Below, in pieces: positions 24,856 to 34,291 of a stretch of DNA of 48,705 nt. Origin of the DNA: Candidatus Galligastranaerophilus faecipullorum. Its GTDB lineage: Bacteria > Cyanobacteriota > Vampirovibrionia > Gastranaerophilales > Gastranaerophilaceae. The notes beneath the pieces are model-generated. The model was not told where the DNA came from. It saw only the letters and a program-made list of their open reading frames with translations, and did not search any database. Position numbers and translations under genes: made by a program. Within the stretch, counting starts at the first letter, position 1. The number at the start of each line of letters is the position of its first letter. The DNA lies in contig DVFS01000058.1 in NCBI GenBank assembly GCA_018713115.1, positions 1-48,705 of the forward strand, given 5' to 3'.

Positions 24856-25674
24856 ATGGGTGTTAACATTTGTAATACGGATAAAAAAATAGGTTTTATC
24901 GGTGCGGGTAAAATGGCAAGCGCCATTATGGGCGGGATCGTAAAAAGCGGTTTTATTGATTCAAAAAATGTTTTCGTATTTGATGTCAGCCCTGAAGCGC
25001 TTAAGAGTGCAAAAGAAAATTTTAATGTTAACACCGCAGACTCTATTGCACTTCTTGCGGATAGTGTTGATGTTGTGGTTATTGCCACAAAGCCTTTTGT
25101 TGCACAGGATGTTTTAAAAGAGTTAGGCGGACATACTACGGGTAAACTTGTGATATCCGTTATGGCAGGTGTTACGACATCAAAAATTGAAGCCGTGCTT
25201 AAAGAGGCACGCGTTATTCGGGTTATGCCCAATACTCCGGCTTTTGTAAAAGAAGGCATGTGTGCCCTTTGTGCGGGAAGTGCCGCAAAAGAAGAGGATA
25301 TGAATTTCGTTGATTCCATGCTTTCAAATATAGGCAGAACAGCAAGGGTTGATGAAGCGGATATTGACATAGTTACGGCTATTTCAGGCTCGGGACCTGC
25401 GTTTTATTATTATATAATTGATAAAATCGCACGTGCAGGTGAAAAACTGGGGCTTGATTATAAAACATGCCTTACGCTCTCGGCACAGACTGCACTGGGC
25501 TCTGCCAAAATGCTTCTTGAAAACAATCAGACACCAAGGGAGCTTATAGCCGCGGTTACAACACCGGGCGGCTGCACTGCCGTCGGAAACGATGTCCTTA
25601 AAAATTCCGACATTGAAAATATTCTCGACAGAACGATTAAAGATACAATGGATAAAGCACGCGCTTTAGGGTAA
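24856..25674 (+). CDS. proC: Pyrroline-5-carboxylate reductase
   Basis: Last step of proline synthesis: NAD(P)H-dependent reduction of 1-pyrroline-5-carboxylate. The dinucleotide-binding motif is IGFIGAGKMASAIMGG near the N-terminus. IATKPFV, VISVMAGVTT, RVMPNTPAFVKEGM and the C-terminal dimer motif SGSGPAFYYYIIDKIARAGEKLGL are family hallmarks, as is VTTPGGCTAVG. At 272 aa it is of normal length. GAGGAG at 24841-24846 supports the ATG at 24856. It converges with the downstream oxidoreductase, with five bases between stop codons. Confidence 0.97.
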   Translation: MGVNICNTDKKIGFIGAGKMASAIMGGIVKSGFIDSKNVFVFDVSPEALKSAKENFNVNTADSIALLADSVDVVVIATKPFVAQDVLKELGGHTTGKLVISVMAGVTTSKIEAVLKEARVIRVMPNTPAFVKEGMCALCAGSAAKEEDMNFVDSMLSNIGRTARVDEADIDIVTAISGSGPAFYYYIIDKIARAGEKLGLDYKTCLTLSAQTALGSAKMLLENNQTPRELIAAVTTPGGCTAVGNDVLKNSDIENILDRTIKDTMDKARALG

Positions 25675-25679
25675 ACAGC

Positions 25680-26693
25680 CTATCTTTTTGAGCGCGATAA
25701 CAGGAAGTCGACTTTGTCAAGTTCGACTTTTTTGTTGCCGAGCATCATATCTTCAGCCATTTCAAGGATTTTTGTAATCATAAAACCGTTTTCGCCGTCA
25801 GAGCGCGGTTTTTTGCCTGTTTCAATACTTTTTATAAAGTGCTGACACTCAAGCTTTAAGGGTTCTATTTCAAGGTAATCAAAAATCTCTATGCTCTGCT
25901 GTGCAGGTGTTTTGTTGTCAAAAATCTGCAGTTTGTTTTCAAGCAGGGTATCATCAAGAATGGCTGTTGCCTTATCACCCCTTACAAGAAGCGTGACGCG
26001 TTTTTGCGGATGAATCCAGCTGTCGCTGACATGTGCTATTATGCCTTTTTCAAATTCTATTGTAAGGTGCGTGATATCAAAAATATTTTCATATTCCGCA
26101 CAGCAGCCCGTTGCATTTAATACTTTAATCGGGTCAAGCCCGAGGACATGGGCTATCATTGATACATCATGCGGTGCTAAGTCCCACATAACGCTTCTGT
26201 CGTTTTTAAAATAGTTAATATTTAATCTGTCGCTCTGCACATATTTGATATTTCCGAGAACACCGTCAGAGATAAGCATTTTAAGCCTGTTTACGGCAGG
26301 GTGATATAAAAGAAGATGTCCAACCATCAGAATCAAACCTTTTTCATCCGCCAGCTCTTTTAATTTACGCGCTTCTTCCGCTACGGTTGAAATAGGTTTT
26401 TCAACATAAACATGTTTTCCTGCCTCAAGAGCTTTTTTAACCAGATTAAAGTGTGTGTGGCTCGGTGTAACAACGCACACGGCTTTGATTTCGGGGTTAT
26501 TTAAGACTTCGTTAAAATCCTTTGTGGTATGTGTTCCGTCATACTGTGCTTCAACCATTTTAAGATTTTCATCGTCTATATCGCAGACTGTATGCAGAGC
26601 TCCGAGATTGTAAAAATTTCTAACAATATTTCTGCCCCATATTCCGCAACCCGTAACTGCTACAAATTTTTCCCTGAAATCCTTATTTTGCAT
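25680..26693 (-). CDS. Gfo/Idh/MocA family NAD(P)-dependent oxidoreductase
   Basis: A 337-aa protein with an N-terminal Rossmann fold (VTGCGIWGRNIVRNF) and the diagnostic EKPISTVAEEARKL motif (Lys of the EKP active-site triad), followed by GHLLLYHPAVNRLK and DLAPHDVSMIAHVLG. These enzymes oxidise or epimerise sugars, often nucleotide sugars in surface-polysaccharide pathways (WlbA/WbpB-like). The adjacent wecG-type gene and the nearby rfb cluster agree with such a role. AGGTGG before the ATG supports the start. Confidence 0.9.
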   Translation of the reverse strand: MQNKDFREKFVAVTGCGIWGRNIVRNFYNLGALHTVCDIDDENLKMVEAQYDGTHTTKDFNEVLNNPEIKAVCVVTPSHTHFNLVKKALEAGKHVYVEKPISTVAEEARKLKELADEKGLILMVGHLLLYHPAVNRLKMLISDGVLGNIKYVQSDRLNINYFKNDRSVMWDLAPHDVSMIAHVLGLDPIKVLNATGCCAEYENIFDITHLTIEFEKGIIAHVSDSWIHPQKRVTLLVRGDKATAILDDTLLENKLQIFDNKTPAQQSIEIFDYLEIEPLKLECQHFIKSIETGKKPRSDGENGFMITKILEMAEDMMLGNKKVELDKVDFLLSRSKR

Positions 26694-26800
26694 TTATTCC
26701 ACCTGTTTAATTCTTTTAAATTTATTCTATTTAAAACCGCTCAATTATTCAAGTTAAAATTATATAAACGTTTTTTATCGATTGTGTTATTATAAAATCT

Positions 26801-27526
26801 ATGACAAGTAGAGTTTACTTGCAGGGTTTTCCTGTAGATATTTTAACTTATAATCAGGCATTGGAGTGCGCAAAAAGCGCAATTGACAATGGTGAGAATA
26901 TGCAGGTTGTGACCATAAATCCCGAGATGGTGGAACTTGCGAAAAAAAATAAAGATTTTGCAAATGTGCTAAAGCACAGTGAGCTTGTAGTAGCTGACGG
27001 TGTGGGTATAAAAATTGCTCTCAAATTAAAAGGAGTTAATCAGGAAAGAATCGGCGGTGTCGACTATTCCCGCTCGCTGATTGAAATGTGCGCCCGCAAT
27101 AATCTGCGCCTTGCTCTTCTGGGTGCAAAAGAAGAAGTGATAAATACAGTATGCCAAAAATTAAAATGCGAGTTTGAAAACCTTAACATTGTTTTTTCGC
27201 ATAACGGTTACTTTAGTGATGAAAATGCAATTCTTAATGAAATCAAAAAAGCCCGCCCGCAGGTGCTCTTGTGTGCTCTTGGCGCGCCTAAACAGGAATT
27301 TATTATTTACAGATTAAAAGAAATGTTACAAGGATGTACAATGGTCGGTGTCGGCGGGAGTTTTGACGTTTTTGCGGGCTGCGTTCAACGCGCGCCGCTT
27401 ATGTGGCAAAAACTCGGTCTGGAGTGGCTTTATCGTACAATAAAACAGCCTGAAAGGTTCAGGCGCATATTTCCGACTTTGCCAATATTCTTGTTTGAGA
27501 GTATAATAGATAGTATTAAAAAGTAA
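26801..27526 (+). CDS. WecG/TagA/CpsF family glycosyltransferase
   Basis: A 241-aa GT26 enzyme that transfers N-acetylmannosaminuronate or a similar sugar to a lipid-linked acceptor at the inner membrane. The family motifs are TINPEMVELAKKN, VADGVGIKIALKLKG, ERIGGVDYS, LLGAKEEV, LCALGAPKQEFII and VGVGGSFDVFAGCVQRAPLMWQKLGLEWLYRTIKQPERFRR. TATAAA lies 4 nt (TATTAT 7 nt) before the ATG and no ribosome binding site is present, so a leaderless mRNA is likely. It begins a run of same-strand genes leading to ftsEX. Confidence 0.92.
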   Translation: MTSRVYLQGFPVDILTYNQALECAKSAIDNGENMQVVTINPEMVELAKKNKDFANVLKHSELVVADGVGIKIALKLKGVNQERIGGVDYSRSLIEMCARNNLRLALLGAKEEVINTVCQKLKCEFENLNIVFSHNGYFSDENAILNEIKKARPQVLLCALGAPKQEFIIYRLKEMLQGCTMVGVGGSFDVFAGCVQRAPLMWQKLGLEWLYRTIKQPERFRRIFPTLPIFLFESIIDSIKK

Positions 27527-27554
27527 TTTACAGTTTATTGAGGCCGCGAAAGTA

Positions 27555-28361
27555 TTGAAAAAATTTAACAACGTCGTAAGGTGCGATATTTTAAAGATGA
27601 TACACGGCGCAAAGTCGGGCCACCCCGGCGGGTCGCTCTCGTGTGTAGAGATTTTAAGCGTACTTTATAATAAAATTATGTTTGTTCCGCATGAATGGAG
27701 GCAATCTCCTGACTTTGACAAGCGCGACCGATTTATATTGTCAAAAGGTCATGCCAGTGCCGCTCTTTATTCCGTGCTTGCGCGAAAAGGTTTTTTTGCG
27801 CCGGATGAACTAATGACCTTTCGCAAGCTGGGAACAAGGCTGCAGGGGCACCCTTCCACAAGGACAAAGCTGGAGGGTGTGGAAGTTTGCACGGGTTCAC
27901 TGGGTCAGGGGCTTTCAATGGCGGTTGGTGTCGCTCTCGCCCTGAAACTTAACAATAATCCCGCACATGTTTATGTTCTTGTCGGTGACGGTGAAATGCA
28001 GGAGGGCAGTGTTTGGGAGGCTCTTATGAGTGCTTCACATAAAAATCTTGATAATTTGACTTTAATTATAGATAAAAATAATCTTCAAATTGACGGGGAT
28101 ACTAATGAAGTCAAGTCTCTTGAGCCGCTTGATAAAAAACTGGAGGCATTTGGCTGGCTGGTAAAAACCGTTGACGGACATAATGAAGCCGAACTTGAAA
28201 CCGCCCTCAAAGAGGCGCGTGATTCCAAAAAATTATGTGCCGTTGTTGCAAATACAATAAAGGGCAAGGGCGTTTCATTTATGGAAGATAATGCAAACTG
28301 GCATGGAAAAGCGCCAAACGACGATGAGTTAAAACGTGCACTGGAGGAACTAAATGCTTAA
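27555..28361 (+). CDS. Transketolase, N-terminal subunit
   Basis: Thiamine-diphosphate-binding half of a split transketolase, 268 aa. It carries KSGHPGGSLSCVEIL, SKGHASAALYSVLA, the ThDP motif VGDGEMQEGSVWEALMSASHKNLDNLTLIIDKNNLQ and the DGHN segment. With the C-terminal subunit it moves two-carbon units between sugar phosphates in the pentose phosphate pathway. The start codon is TTG at 27555, the only one giving the conserved N-terminus; GAGG at 27540-27543 is a distant ribosome binding site. It overlaps the next gene by 8 nt. Some split transketolase-like pairs serve other pathways (apulose or sugar precursor synthesis); the neighbours do not decide. Confidence 0.95.
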   Translation: MKKFNNVVRCDILKMIHGAKSGHPGGSLSCVEILSVLYNKIMFVPHEWRQSPDFDKRDRFILSKGHASAALYSVLARKGFFAPDELMTFRKLGTRLQGHPSTRTKLEGVEVCTGSLGQGLSMAVGVALALKLNNNPAHVYVLVGDGEMQEGSVWEALMSASHKNLDNLTLIIDKNNLQIDGDTNEVKSLEPLDKKLEAFGWLVKTVDGHNEAELETALKEARDSKKLCAVVANTIKGKGVSFMEDNANWHGKAPNDDELKRALEELNA

Positions 28362-29310
28362 AAAAGAAACTGAAATTAAATCTCCAAGAGCGGCATACGG
28401 TGAAACCCTTGTTGAACTCGGCGCGAACAATCAAAACATTGTCGTTCTTGATGCTGATTTATCCTGCTCAACACAGACATGTAAGTTTCAAAAAGCTTAT
28501 CCCGGACGCTTTTTTAACTCCGGTATTGCAGAACAGGATATGATGTGTACTGCGGCAGGGCTGGCTAATGAAGGTAAGATTCCTTTTGTCAGCACTTTTG
28601 CAATGTTTGCCACGGCAAGATGTCTGGATCAGATAAGAAATTCAATCTGTTATCCGAATTTAAACGTAAAAATAGTTGCAACGCATGGCGGTGTTACGGT
28701 CGGAGAGGACGGTGCGTCACACCAGGCGCTTGAAGATATCTCATTCATGCGCTCGCTGCCTGATATGACCGTTATAGTGCCTGCTGATTATAACGAAGTA
28801 AAACAGGTTATAAGATATGCCGCACAAATGCTTGGCCCGGTGTATGTCCGCCTTGCAAGGACAAATCTGAAAACGGTTTTTGATGAGAATGATTATGTTT
28901 TTAACCCGAAAAAAGCGGTTAAAATCAAAGAAGGCAAAGATGTTACAATAATTACAAACGGCGAGACCCTTTGGGAGGTTATCAGCTGTTCGGATATGCT
29001 GAAACAAAAAGGTATTGACGCCGAAGTCCTGCATGTGCCTGTTGTTAAACCGTTCTTTGCGGCAGGTGACATTATTGAAAGCGTTAAGAAAACAGGTATT
29101 GCGGTAACGGTGGAAAATCACAGCATAATCGGCGGTCTTGGCAGTGCAGTTTGTGAAACGCTCTGTGAAAAACTTCCCGCAAGAGTTTACAGAATAGGTA
29201 CTCCCGATTGCTTTGGCCAGAGCGGCGAACAGCGGGAACTGATGGAGTTTTTCGGTTTAGCTGATACAAGATTGTGTGAAACAATTAGCGGATATTTAGG
29301 TAAAAAATGA
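28354..29310 (+). CDS. Transketolase, C-terminal subunit
   Basis: Pyrimidine-binding and C-terminal domains of the split transketolase, 318 aa. Motifs include VLDADLSCSTQT, FFNSGIAEQDMMCTAAGLA (the catalytic Glu that activates ThDP), STFAMFATARCLDQIRNSICYPNLNVKIVATHGG, GEDGASHQALEDI and the C-terminal VENHSIIGGLGSAVCE. It overlaps its partner by 8 nt and ftsE by 4 nt, so transketolase and division genes are translated from one message. Confidence 0.95.
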   Translation: MLKKETEIKSPRAAYGETLVELGANNQNIVVLDADLSCSTQTCKFQKAYPGRFFNSGIAEQDMMCTAAGLANEGKIPFVSTFAMFATARCLDQIRNSICYPNLNVKIVATHGGVTVGEDGASHQALEDISFMRSLPDMTVIVPADYNEVKQVIRYAAQMLGPVYVRLARTNLKTVFDENDYVFNPKKAVKIKEGKDVTIITNGETLWEVISCSDMLKQKGIDAEVLHVPVVKPFFAAGDIIESVKKTGIAVTVENHSIIGGLGSAVCETLCEKLPARVYRIGTPDCFGQSGEQRELMEFFGLADTRLCETISGYLGKK

Positions 29311-29981
29311 TTGTAGTCAGAGATTTAATTAAACAGTATAAAAATAAATTTGCACTCTATAATGTAAATTTGCACATTCGTCCGGGCGAGTTTGTTTTTC
29401 TTGTGGGTTCCTCAGGCGCCGGTAAATCCACACTTATGAAAATGCTTTACCTTGAAGAGCGTCCCACGCGCGGCAGTGTTCTTGTCGGAGGTATTAACAT
29501 AGGAAATCTTGCCCCCAATAAAATCCCCAACCTCAGACGCTGCATGGGGATTGTTTTTCAAGACTATAAACTGCTTCAAAACCATACGGTGTATGACAAT
29601 ATTGCCTATGTCATAAGGACTATGGGGGTTTCTTCCAGAGAAATAGAAGCAAGGGTGTACGGCGCGCTTAAGGTTGTAGGACTTGAAGATAAGTATAAAT
29701 CAAAACCCTGTGAGCTCTCCGGCGGCGAGCAGCAGCGCGTCAGCATAGCGCGTGCCATAGTAAACGGCCCTCCGCTTTTGATTGCGGATGAACCTACGGG
29801 AAATCTTGACCCTAAAAATTCAATGGAAGTTATGCAGATTTTAGAGCAGGTTAACCAAAGAGGAATCACTATTCTTGTTTCAACTCATGACCATGCGATA
29901 GTAAATCATTTCAGAAAAAGAGTTATTACACTTGAAAAAGGACAAATTGTAAGGGACGTTCAGGCAGGTACTTATGACTAA
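29307..29981 (+). CDS. ftsE: Cell division ATP-binding protein FtsE
   Basis: ABC-type ATPase of 224 aa that works with FtsX to switch on septal peptidoglycan hydrolases during division. Walker A GSSGAGKST is at residues 34-42, the Q-loop is VFQDYKLLQNHTVYDNIAY, the signature is LSGGEQQRVSIARAI, Walker B is LIADEPTGNLDP and the H-loop is STHDH. The DYKLL Q-loop is typical of FtsE rather than LolD/MacB. It overlaps ftsX by 8 nt. Confidence 0.96.
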   Translation: MIVVRDLIKQYKNKFALYNVNLHIRPGEFVFLVGSSGAGKSTLMKMLYLEERPTRGSVLVGGINIGNLAPNKIPNLRRCMGIVFQDYKLLQNHTVYDNIAYVIRTMGVSSREIEARVYGALKVVGLEDKYKSKPCELSGGEQQRVSIARAIVNGPPLLIADEPTGNLDPKNSMEVMQILEQVNQRGITILVSTHDHAIVNHFRKRVITLEKGQIVRDVQAGTYD

Positions 29982-30888
29982 CGGCGCAAGAAGAAACAGA
30001 TTAAAACAAAAGGTAAAATCCCATTTGCCAAAAGATTGGCTCACAGAGCTTCGCATAGCCTACCGCATAGGTATTGAAACGATAAAAGGCGTTGCGCAGG
30101 CGGGGCTTATAAATATTGCAATCATCACAACAATGGCTGCAATTCTGACTATATTCGGCGCTATTTTCCGCACCACGCTCAGTGTTTCAAGCATGGTATC
30201 GGCCATGGGCAACGTTCTTGAAATTTCAGCGTATCTTAAACCTGATGCGGATATCAATGCAACAGTGGGATTAATTCGTGATATTGAGCATGTCAAAGGT
30301 GTAAAATATATCTCCCGTGAGGCTTCATGGGCAGAATTAAAGCGCGAGATAGATGTTCCGGATGTTAAAAACCCGCTTCCCGACACGCTACATATTAAAG
30401 TTGATGATCCTGATAATATTGAGCTTGTAATGAATAAGGTCAAGGTTGTTCCTGGCGTTGCAGATTTAAGTTATGCAAAAGATCTGGTGGCAAAGTTCCA
30501 GATGATAAATAAGATAAGTCATACGATTACACTTGTTGTAGTAATTATTGCTTGTATTTTGACAATTACTATTATAAATAATACAATTGAATTGGTCATT
30601 CAATCGAGGAAAGAGGAAATTGAAATTATGCGCTTGATGGGCGTATCTAACTGGTACATTAAGTCACCGCTTGTACTGCAGGGAGCCATATACGGCTTTA
30701 TGGGTGCTCTTGTGGCGATTATTCCCATAAATATCGTACAGGGATATTTGCAGAAAATGCATGAGTTTTTTATGATGCCTGCGTATTCTTATTCACAAGG
30801 GCTTGTTGTTTTCTCGGTTCTGCTTATAGGTGTGCTTTTTTCGGCAGGCGGAAGTTTTATGAGTATCAAAAAGCATCTTCAGGTATAA
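29974..30888 (+). CDS. ftsX: Cell division protein FtsX
   Basis: Membrane partner of FtsE, 304 aa. A basic cytoplasmic N-terminus is followed by TM1 (about residues 40-62), an extracytoplasmic domain (about 80-170) with the FtsX_ECD pattern EISAYLKPDADINATVGLIRDIEHVKGV, and three C-terminal TMs containing ELVIQSRKEEIEIMRLMGVSNWYIKSPLVLQG. This is the standard four-helix FtsX plan. The extracytoplasmic domain would contact a periplasmic cell-wall hydrolase or its activator. The promoter-like TATAAT of the next gene overlaps its stop codon. Confidence 0.96.
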   Translation: MTNGARRNRLKQKVKSHLPKDWLTELRIAYRIGIETIKGVAQAGLINIAIITTMAAILTIFGAIFRTTLSVSSMVSAMGNVLEISAYLKPDADINATVGLIRDIEHVKGVKYISREASWAELKREIDVPDVKNPLPDTLHIKVDDPDNIELVMNKVKVVPGVADLSYAKDLVAKFQMINKISHTITLVVVIIACILTITIINNTIELVIQSRKEEIEIMRLMGVSNWYIKSPLVLQGAIYGFMGALVAIIPINIVQGYLQKMHEFFMMPAYSYSQGLVVFSVLLIGVLFSAGGSFMSIKKHLQV

Positions 30889-30889
30889 T
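30884..30889 (+). promoter_or_regulatory. -10-like box before the HDOD gene
   Basis: TATAAT straddles the ftsX stop codon, 8 nt before the ATG at 30898. No Shine-Dalgarno sequence is present, so a leaderless internal promoter is possible. Confidence 0.4.
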
Positions 30890-30897
30890 ATAGTAAA

Positions 30898-31719
30898 ATG
30901 GACAATAATAGAATAAACCCGCAACAATATGTAGATGAATTTAAAGACATACCCCCTATGCCTAATGTCATGGTGCGCGCTCTTGAGGTTATAAAAAATC
31001 CACAAACCGGGATTCGCGAGCTTGCAAACATTATGTCTGTCGACCAGTCTATTTCCACCAAGACTTTAAGCCTTGTAAACTCTGCATATTACGGTTTTCA
31101 TCAGCAGATTACATCAATAAATAAAGCACTTGTAATCCTTGGCATGATGAAGGCAAAAAATATTATTATGAGCCTTGCGCTCAAGCAAATGATGACTGCA
31201 CAGGGTTCGCGCGAGCTCTGGGAACACTCCACTAAGTGTGCAATAGCTTCTGAAATGCTTGCCGAAGAATATAAAGTTATAAACCCTGATGACGCTTTTG
31301 TAATCGGATTTTTGCATGATGTCGGAAAAATTCTTTTAAATGCTAAAAACCCGATTAAATATTCAAAAGTAAGATATATAGCTCAACAAAATCAGGCCGA
31401 CCTTGTAGAGATTGAAGATTCGTTTTTTGGCACCAATCACTGCGTTTTAGGGGCACTTGTTTCTAAAAAGTGGCAGTTGCCCGTTATTTTAACTAACTGT
31501 ATCAGGTATCACCATAACCCCGTACAGTCCTCGCTGCCTGTTGCCTGCGGTATTGTTTATATTGCCGACAGACTTGTGCAGCCTAAGATTCCGACCCCCA
31601 TACTTGATCCTAAAATTATGGACAGGCTGGATATACAAATAAACGACCCCATGGCACTCCGCGAAAGTATTCTTGCAAGGGCTTCGATATTCCTTAAAGA
31701 AATGCAAAACCCCATGTAA
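30898..31719 (+). CDS. HDOD domain signalling protein
   Basis: A 273-aa protein consisting of a single HDOD domain: IPPMPNVMVRALEVIKNPQTGIRELANIMSVDQSISTKTLSLVNSAYYG, then INKALVILGMMKAKNIIMSLALKQ and FVIGFLHDVGKILL. HDOD proteins are HD-superfamily relatives that mostly lack the full metal site and act in signalling and stress responses. Here HDVGK remains in the usual place, so some metal binding is conceivable. Located 9 nt after ftsX, it ends the transketolase-ftsEX run. It converges with ruvB, with 19 bp between stop codons. Confidence 0.92.
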   Translation: MDNNRINPQQYVDEFKDIPPMPNVMVRALEVIKNPQTGIRELANIMSVDQSISTKTLSLVNSAYYGFHQQITSINKALVILGMMKAKNIIMSLALKQMMTAQGSRELWEHSTKCAIASEMLAEEYKVINPDDAFVIGFLHDVGKILLNAKNPIKYSKVRYIAQQNQADLVEIEDSFFGTNHCVLGALVSKKWQLPVILTNCIRYHHNPVQSSLPVACGIVYIADRLVQPKIPTPILDPKIMDRLDIQINDPMALRESILARASIFLKEMQNPM

Positions 31720-31738
31720 TGTTTATAAGCTATTAGTC

Positions 31739-32839
31739 TTAGTCAAAAAGTCCTATCTGGCCGTTTTTGTCGAAGTATTTAATGCCAAGATGCCTGTAGG
31801 CTTCTTTTGTAACACAGCGCCCTCTGTTTGTGCGTGCAAGCAAGCCTTTTTGTAATAAATACGGCTCGTAAACATCTTCAATTGTCCTTGTGTCTTCTCC
31901 AAGGGCGACCGAAAGTGTTTCAATGCCTACAGGACCGCCGTCATAGCTTTTTATAATAAGCTCAAGCAGGGCTCTGTCTGTATTGTCCAGTCCTAAATCA
32001 TCTATACAAAGTGAATCAAGCGCCTCTTTTGCTATCTGTTTTGTAATTTTGCCGTCATATTTTACAAGCGCATAGTCGGCACTTCTTTTTATAAGCCTGT
32101 TTGCAATCCTCGGGGTGGCACGCGAGCGCGAAGCTATTTCAAGCGCCCCTTCGTCATCTATTTCAATATTTAAAATTTTGGCACTTCTTTTTATGACCTG
32201 TGCAAGTTCTTTTATTGTGTAAAACTCAAGTCTGTGAATTATGCCGAACCTGTCACGAAGCGGGCCCGATAGTGCCCCTGCTTTTGTTGTTGCGCCGATT
32301 AGCGTAAACTTCGGAACAGGCACGCGCATGGTTTTGACACTCTGACTTTTGCCCGTAGTAAGGTCAATAAAGAAATCCTCCATTGCGGGATATAAGATTT
32401 CTTCCGCAATTTTATTCAGCCTGTGAATTTCATCAATAAAGAGAATCTCGCCTCCCTTGAGCGACATCAGGATTCCTATGATGTCTCTTGGGCGCTCAAG
32501 AGCAGGTGCTGAGGTTATTTTAATATTTACGCCGATTTCATTTGCTATGACTCCTGCAAGTGTTGTTTTGCCAAGTCCCGGCGGGCCGTAAAACAGAAGG
32601 TGGTCAAGCGGTATGTTTCTTTTTTTGCTTGCCTCAATTGTTATTTTAAGAGTCTCTTTAAGTGCACTCTGTCCTATGTACTCATCAAAAGTTTTGGGGC
32701 GGATGTTTTTTTCATAAGTTTTATCAAAGTCAAGCTCCTTGGCGTCAAGGTCTTGAGATTTGCACGCAGGCGCATCATTTTTTGATGCGCCTTGCGGTTT
32801 TTTATTTTTACTGTTTTTATCGTCGTCAGATATTATCAT
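31739..32839 (-). CDS. ruvB: Holliday junction branch migration helicase RuvB
   Basis: AAA+ motor of 366 aa that drives branch migration at recombination crossovers together with RuvA. Walker A GPPGLGKT is at residues 85-92, Walker [10 protein letters not shown] follows, sensor 1 is in [20 protein letters not shown], and the arginine motifs and C-terminal winged helix ([40 protein letters not shown]) are intact. A 40-residue Lys/Asp-rich N-terminal tail is longer than in E. coli RuvB. The ATG lies two bases past the end of the upstream permease gene, so it is probably transcribed with it. No ruvA or ruvC is nearby. Confidence 0.97.
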   Translation of the reverse strand: MIISDDDKNSKNKKPQGASKNDAPACKSQDLDAKELDFDKTYEKNIRPKTFDEYIGQSALKETLKITIEASKKRNIPLDHLLFYGPPGLGKTTLAGVIANEIGVNIKITSAPALERPRDIIGILMSLKGGEILFIDEIHRLNKIAEEILYPAMEDFFIDLTTGKSQSVKTMRVPVPKFTLIGATTKAGALSGPLRDRFGIIHRLEFYTIKELAQVIKRSAKILNIEIDDEGALEIASRSRATPRIANRLIKRSADYALVKYDGKITKQIAKEALDSLCIDDLGLDNTDRALLELIIKSYDGGPVGIETLSVALGEDTRTIEDVYEPYLLQKGLLARTNRGRCVTKEAYRHLGIKYFDKNGQIGLFD

Positions 32840-32840
32840 C

Positions 32841-34160
32841 TTATCTTAAGAATCTTAAATATATGTACAGCGTGCTCATAAGCAGTGCAACAATTGTTGT
32901 AAGCGCACCGTATTTCAGATAGTACATAAATGAAATGGGATGACCATGTTTTGCAGAGTTTTCGCTTACAATAACGTTTGCTGCAGCACCTATGATTGTC
33001 AGGTTGCCGCCAAGGCAGGCACCCAGAGATAAGCACCACCACAGCGGATGAGTATATTCCGCGCCCATTGTCTGCGAGATTGTTGCAAGCATGGGTGCCA
33101 TTGTAGCTGTGTAGGGAATGTTGTCGATAATACCCGATAAAATACCTGAAGCCCAGAGGATAATCATTGAAGTTGCACTCTGCGAGCCGTTTGTGACTTC
33201 AAGAAGCCAGTTAGCCATAAGTCTGATACCGCCCGAAGCTTCAAGGCCGCCAATGATTATAAACAGACCGATAAAGAAGAAGATTGTATTCCACTCAACT
33301 TCTACAAGTATTTTTGCCGGTTTTTCAAATATTAAAAGCACGCTTGCACCTATCATTGCAATTAAGAACGTAGGAATGTGCGTAATGTCATGAGCCATAA
33401 ACCCAAGTATCACAAGTAAGAGTACAATACCCGAGCGCCAGGCGAGAACTTTATCCGTGATGGTGTTTGAGTTGTCGATATCGGCAACGGAAGCCATTTT
33501 CTCAGGTGTGCTTTTAAGCTGTTTTCTGAACATAAAGATAAGCAGCCCGACGGTAACAAGAAAAATATAAAATACAATGTCTGTAAGTTCTTTTATAAAG
33601 TCCATGAAGCTGAAACCTGCGGCTGAGCCGATAATGATATTCGGCGGGTCGCCGATAAGAGTTGCTGTTCCGCCGATATTTGAACAGATGATTTCAGTAA
33701 TTAAAAAAGGAACGGGATTAAGATCCAGTTTTTTGCAAGCTGCAAAAGTAATGGGCATTACAAGAATAACCGTTGTTACGTTATCAAGAAAAGCACTTGC
33801 AAATGCAGTAAAGAAAGCAAGTGAAAATAAAACAAGCTTGGGTTTGCCTTTTGTATGTTTTAAAATTTCATTTGCCATCCAGGTAAACATGCCTGATTTT
33901 GCCGCAATGTGAACAATAATCATCATTGAAACAAGCAGGAATATTACATTGAAGTCAATAAAGTTTGTAAAGTATTCACCCAGCGCCTGAGGCGTTTTTT
34001 CGGTGTGTAAAAGCCCTAAGAATAATGTTAAGCATGCGCCTAAAAGTGCAATTGTTACTTTGGAAATTTTTTCCCAAGCAATGAATATATAAGCGACAAT
34101 AAGAATTGAAGCAGATACAATCACAGCATTTTGGCTTGCCAGTGTGTGTAAGTGTTCCAA
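32841..34160 (-). CDS. ArsB/NhaD-type ion transporter (ion transporter superfamily permease)
   Basis: A multi-helix inner-membrane protein of 439 aa. The motifs [20 protein letters not shown] and [15 protein letters not shown] are the paired helix-hairpin signatures of the ArsB/NhaD/CitM branch of the IT superfamily. [21 protein letters not shown] introduces the second half. It could carry out sodium/proton antiport, anion or organic-acid transport; the arsenite-specific context (arsR, arsC) is absent. The start codon is TTG at 34160 with GAGGAG upstream, which avoids an overlap with the divergent secA promoter region. It is transcribed ahead of ruvB. Confidence 0.88.
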   Translation of the reverse strand: MEHLHTLASQNAVIVSASILIVAYIFIAWEKISKVTIALLGACLTLFLGLLHTEKTPQALGEYFTNFIDFNVIFLLVSMMIIVHIAAKSGMFTWMANEILKHTKGKPKLVLFSLAFFTAFASAFLDNVTTVILVMPITFAACKKLDLNPVPFLITEIICSNIGGTATLIGDPPNIIIGSAAGFSFMDFIKELTDIVFYIFLVTVGLLIFMFRKQLKSTPEKMASVADIDNSNTITDKVLAWRSGIVLLLVILGFMAHDITHIPTFLIAMIGASVLLIFEKPAKILVEVEWNTIFFFIGLFIIIGGLEASGGIRLMANWLLEVTNGSQSATSMIILWASGILSGIIDNIPYTATMAPMLATISQTMGAEYTHPLWWCLSLGACLGGNLTIIGAAANVIVSENSAKHGHPISFMYYLKYGALTTIVALLMSTLYIYLRFLR

Positions 34161-34257
34161 AATTTTCTCCTCTCAAAAAGTACGACCTTGTTTAATTCTA
34201 TACGATAAAAAATATTAGTCAAAGCAGTAATAAATATTTTTTCTTTTTTTGTGATAG

Positions 34258-34263
34258 TATAAT
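34258..34263 (+). promoter_or_regulatory. Probable -10 box of secA
   Basis: A perfect TATAAT 28 nt before the secA ATG, downstream of a T-rich tract with no clear -35. AGGAGAG at 34282-34288 is the ribosome binding site. Confidence 0.55.
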
Positions 34264-34291
34264 TTTAAAGGGAGAAAAATCAGGAGAGTTT

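Noticed and set aside
31739-34160. Arsenite resistance operon
   Set aside because: Only the ArsB/NhaD-type permease is present; arsR, arsC and arsA are absent and its partner gene is ruvB.
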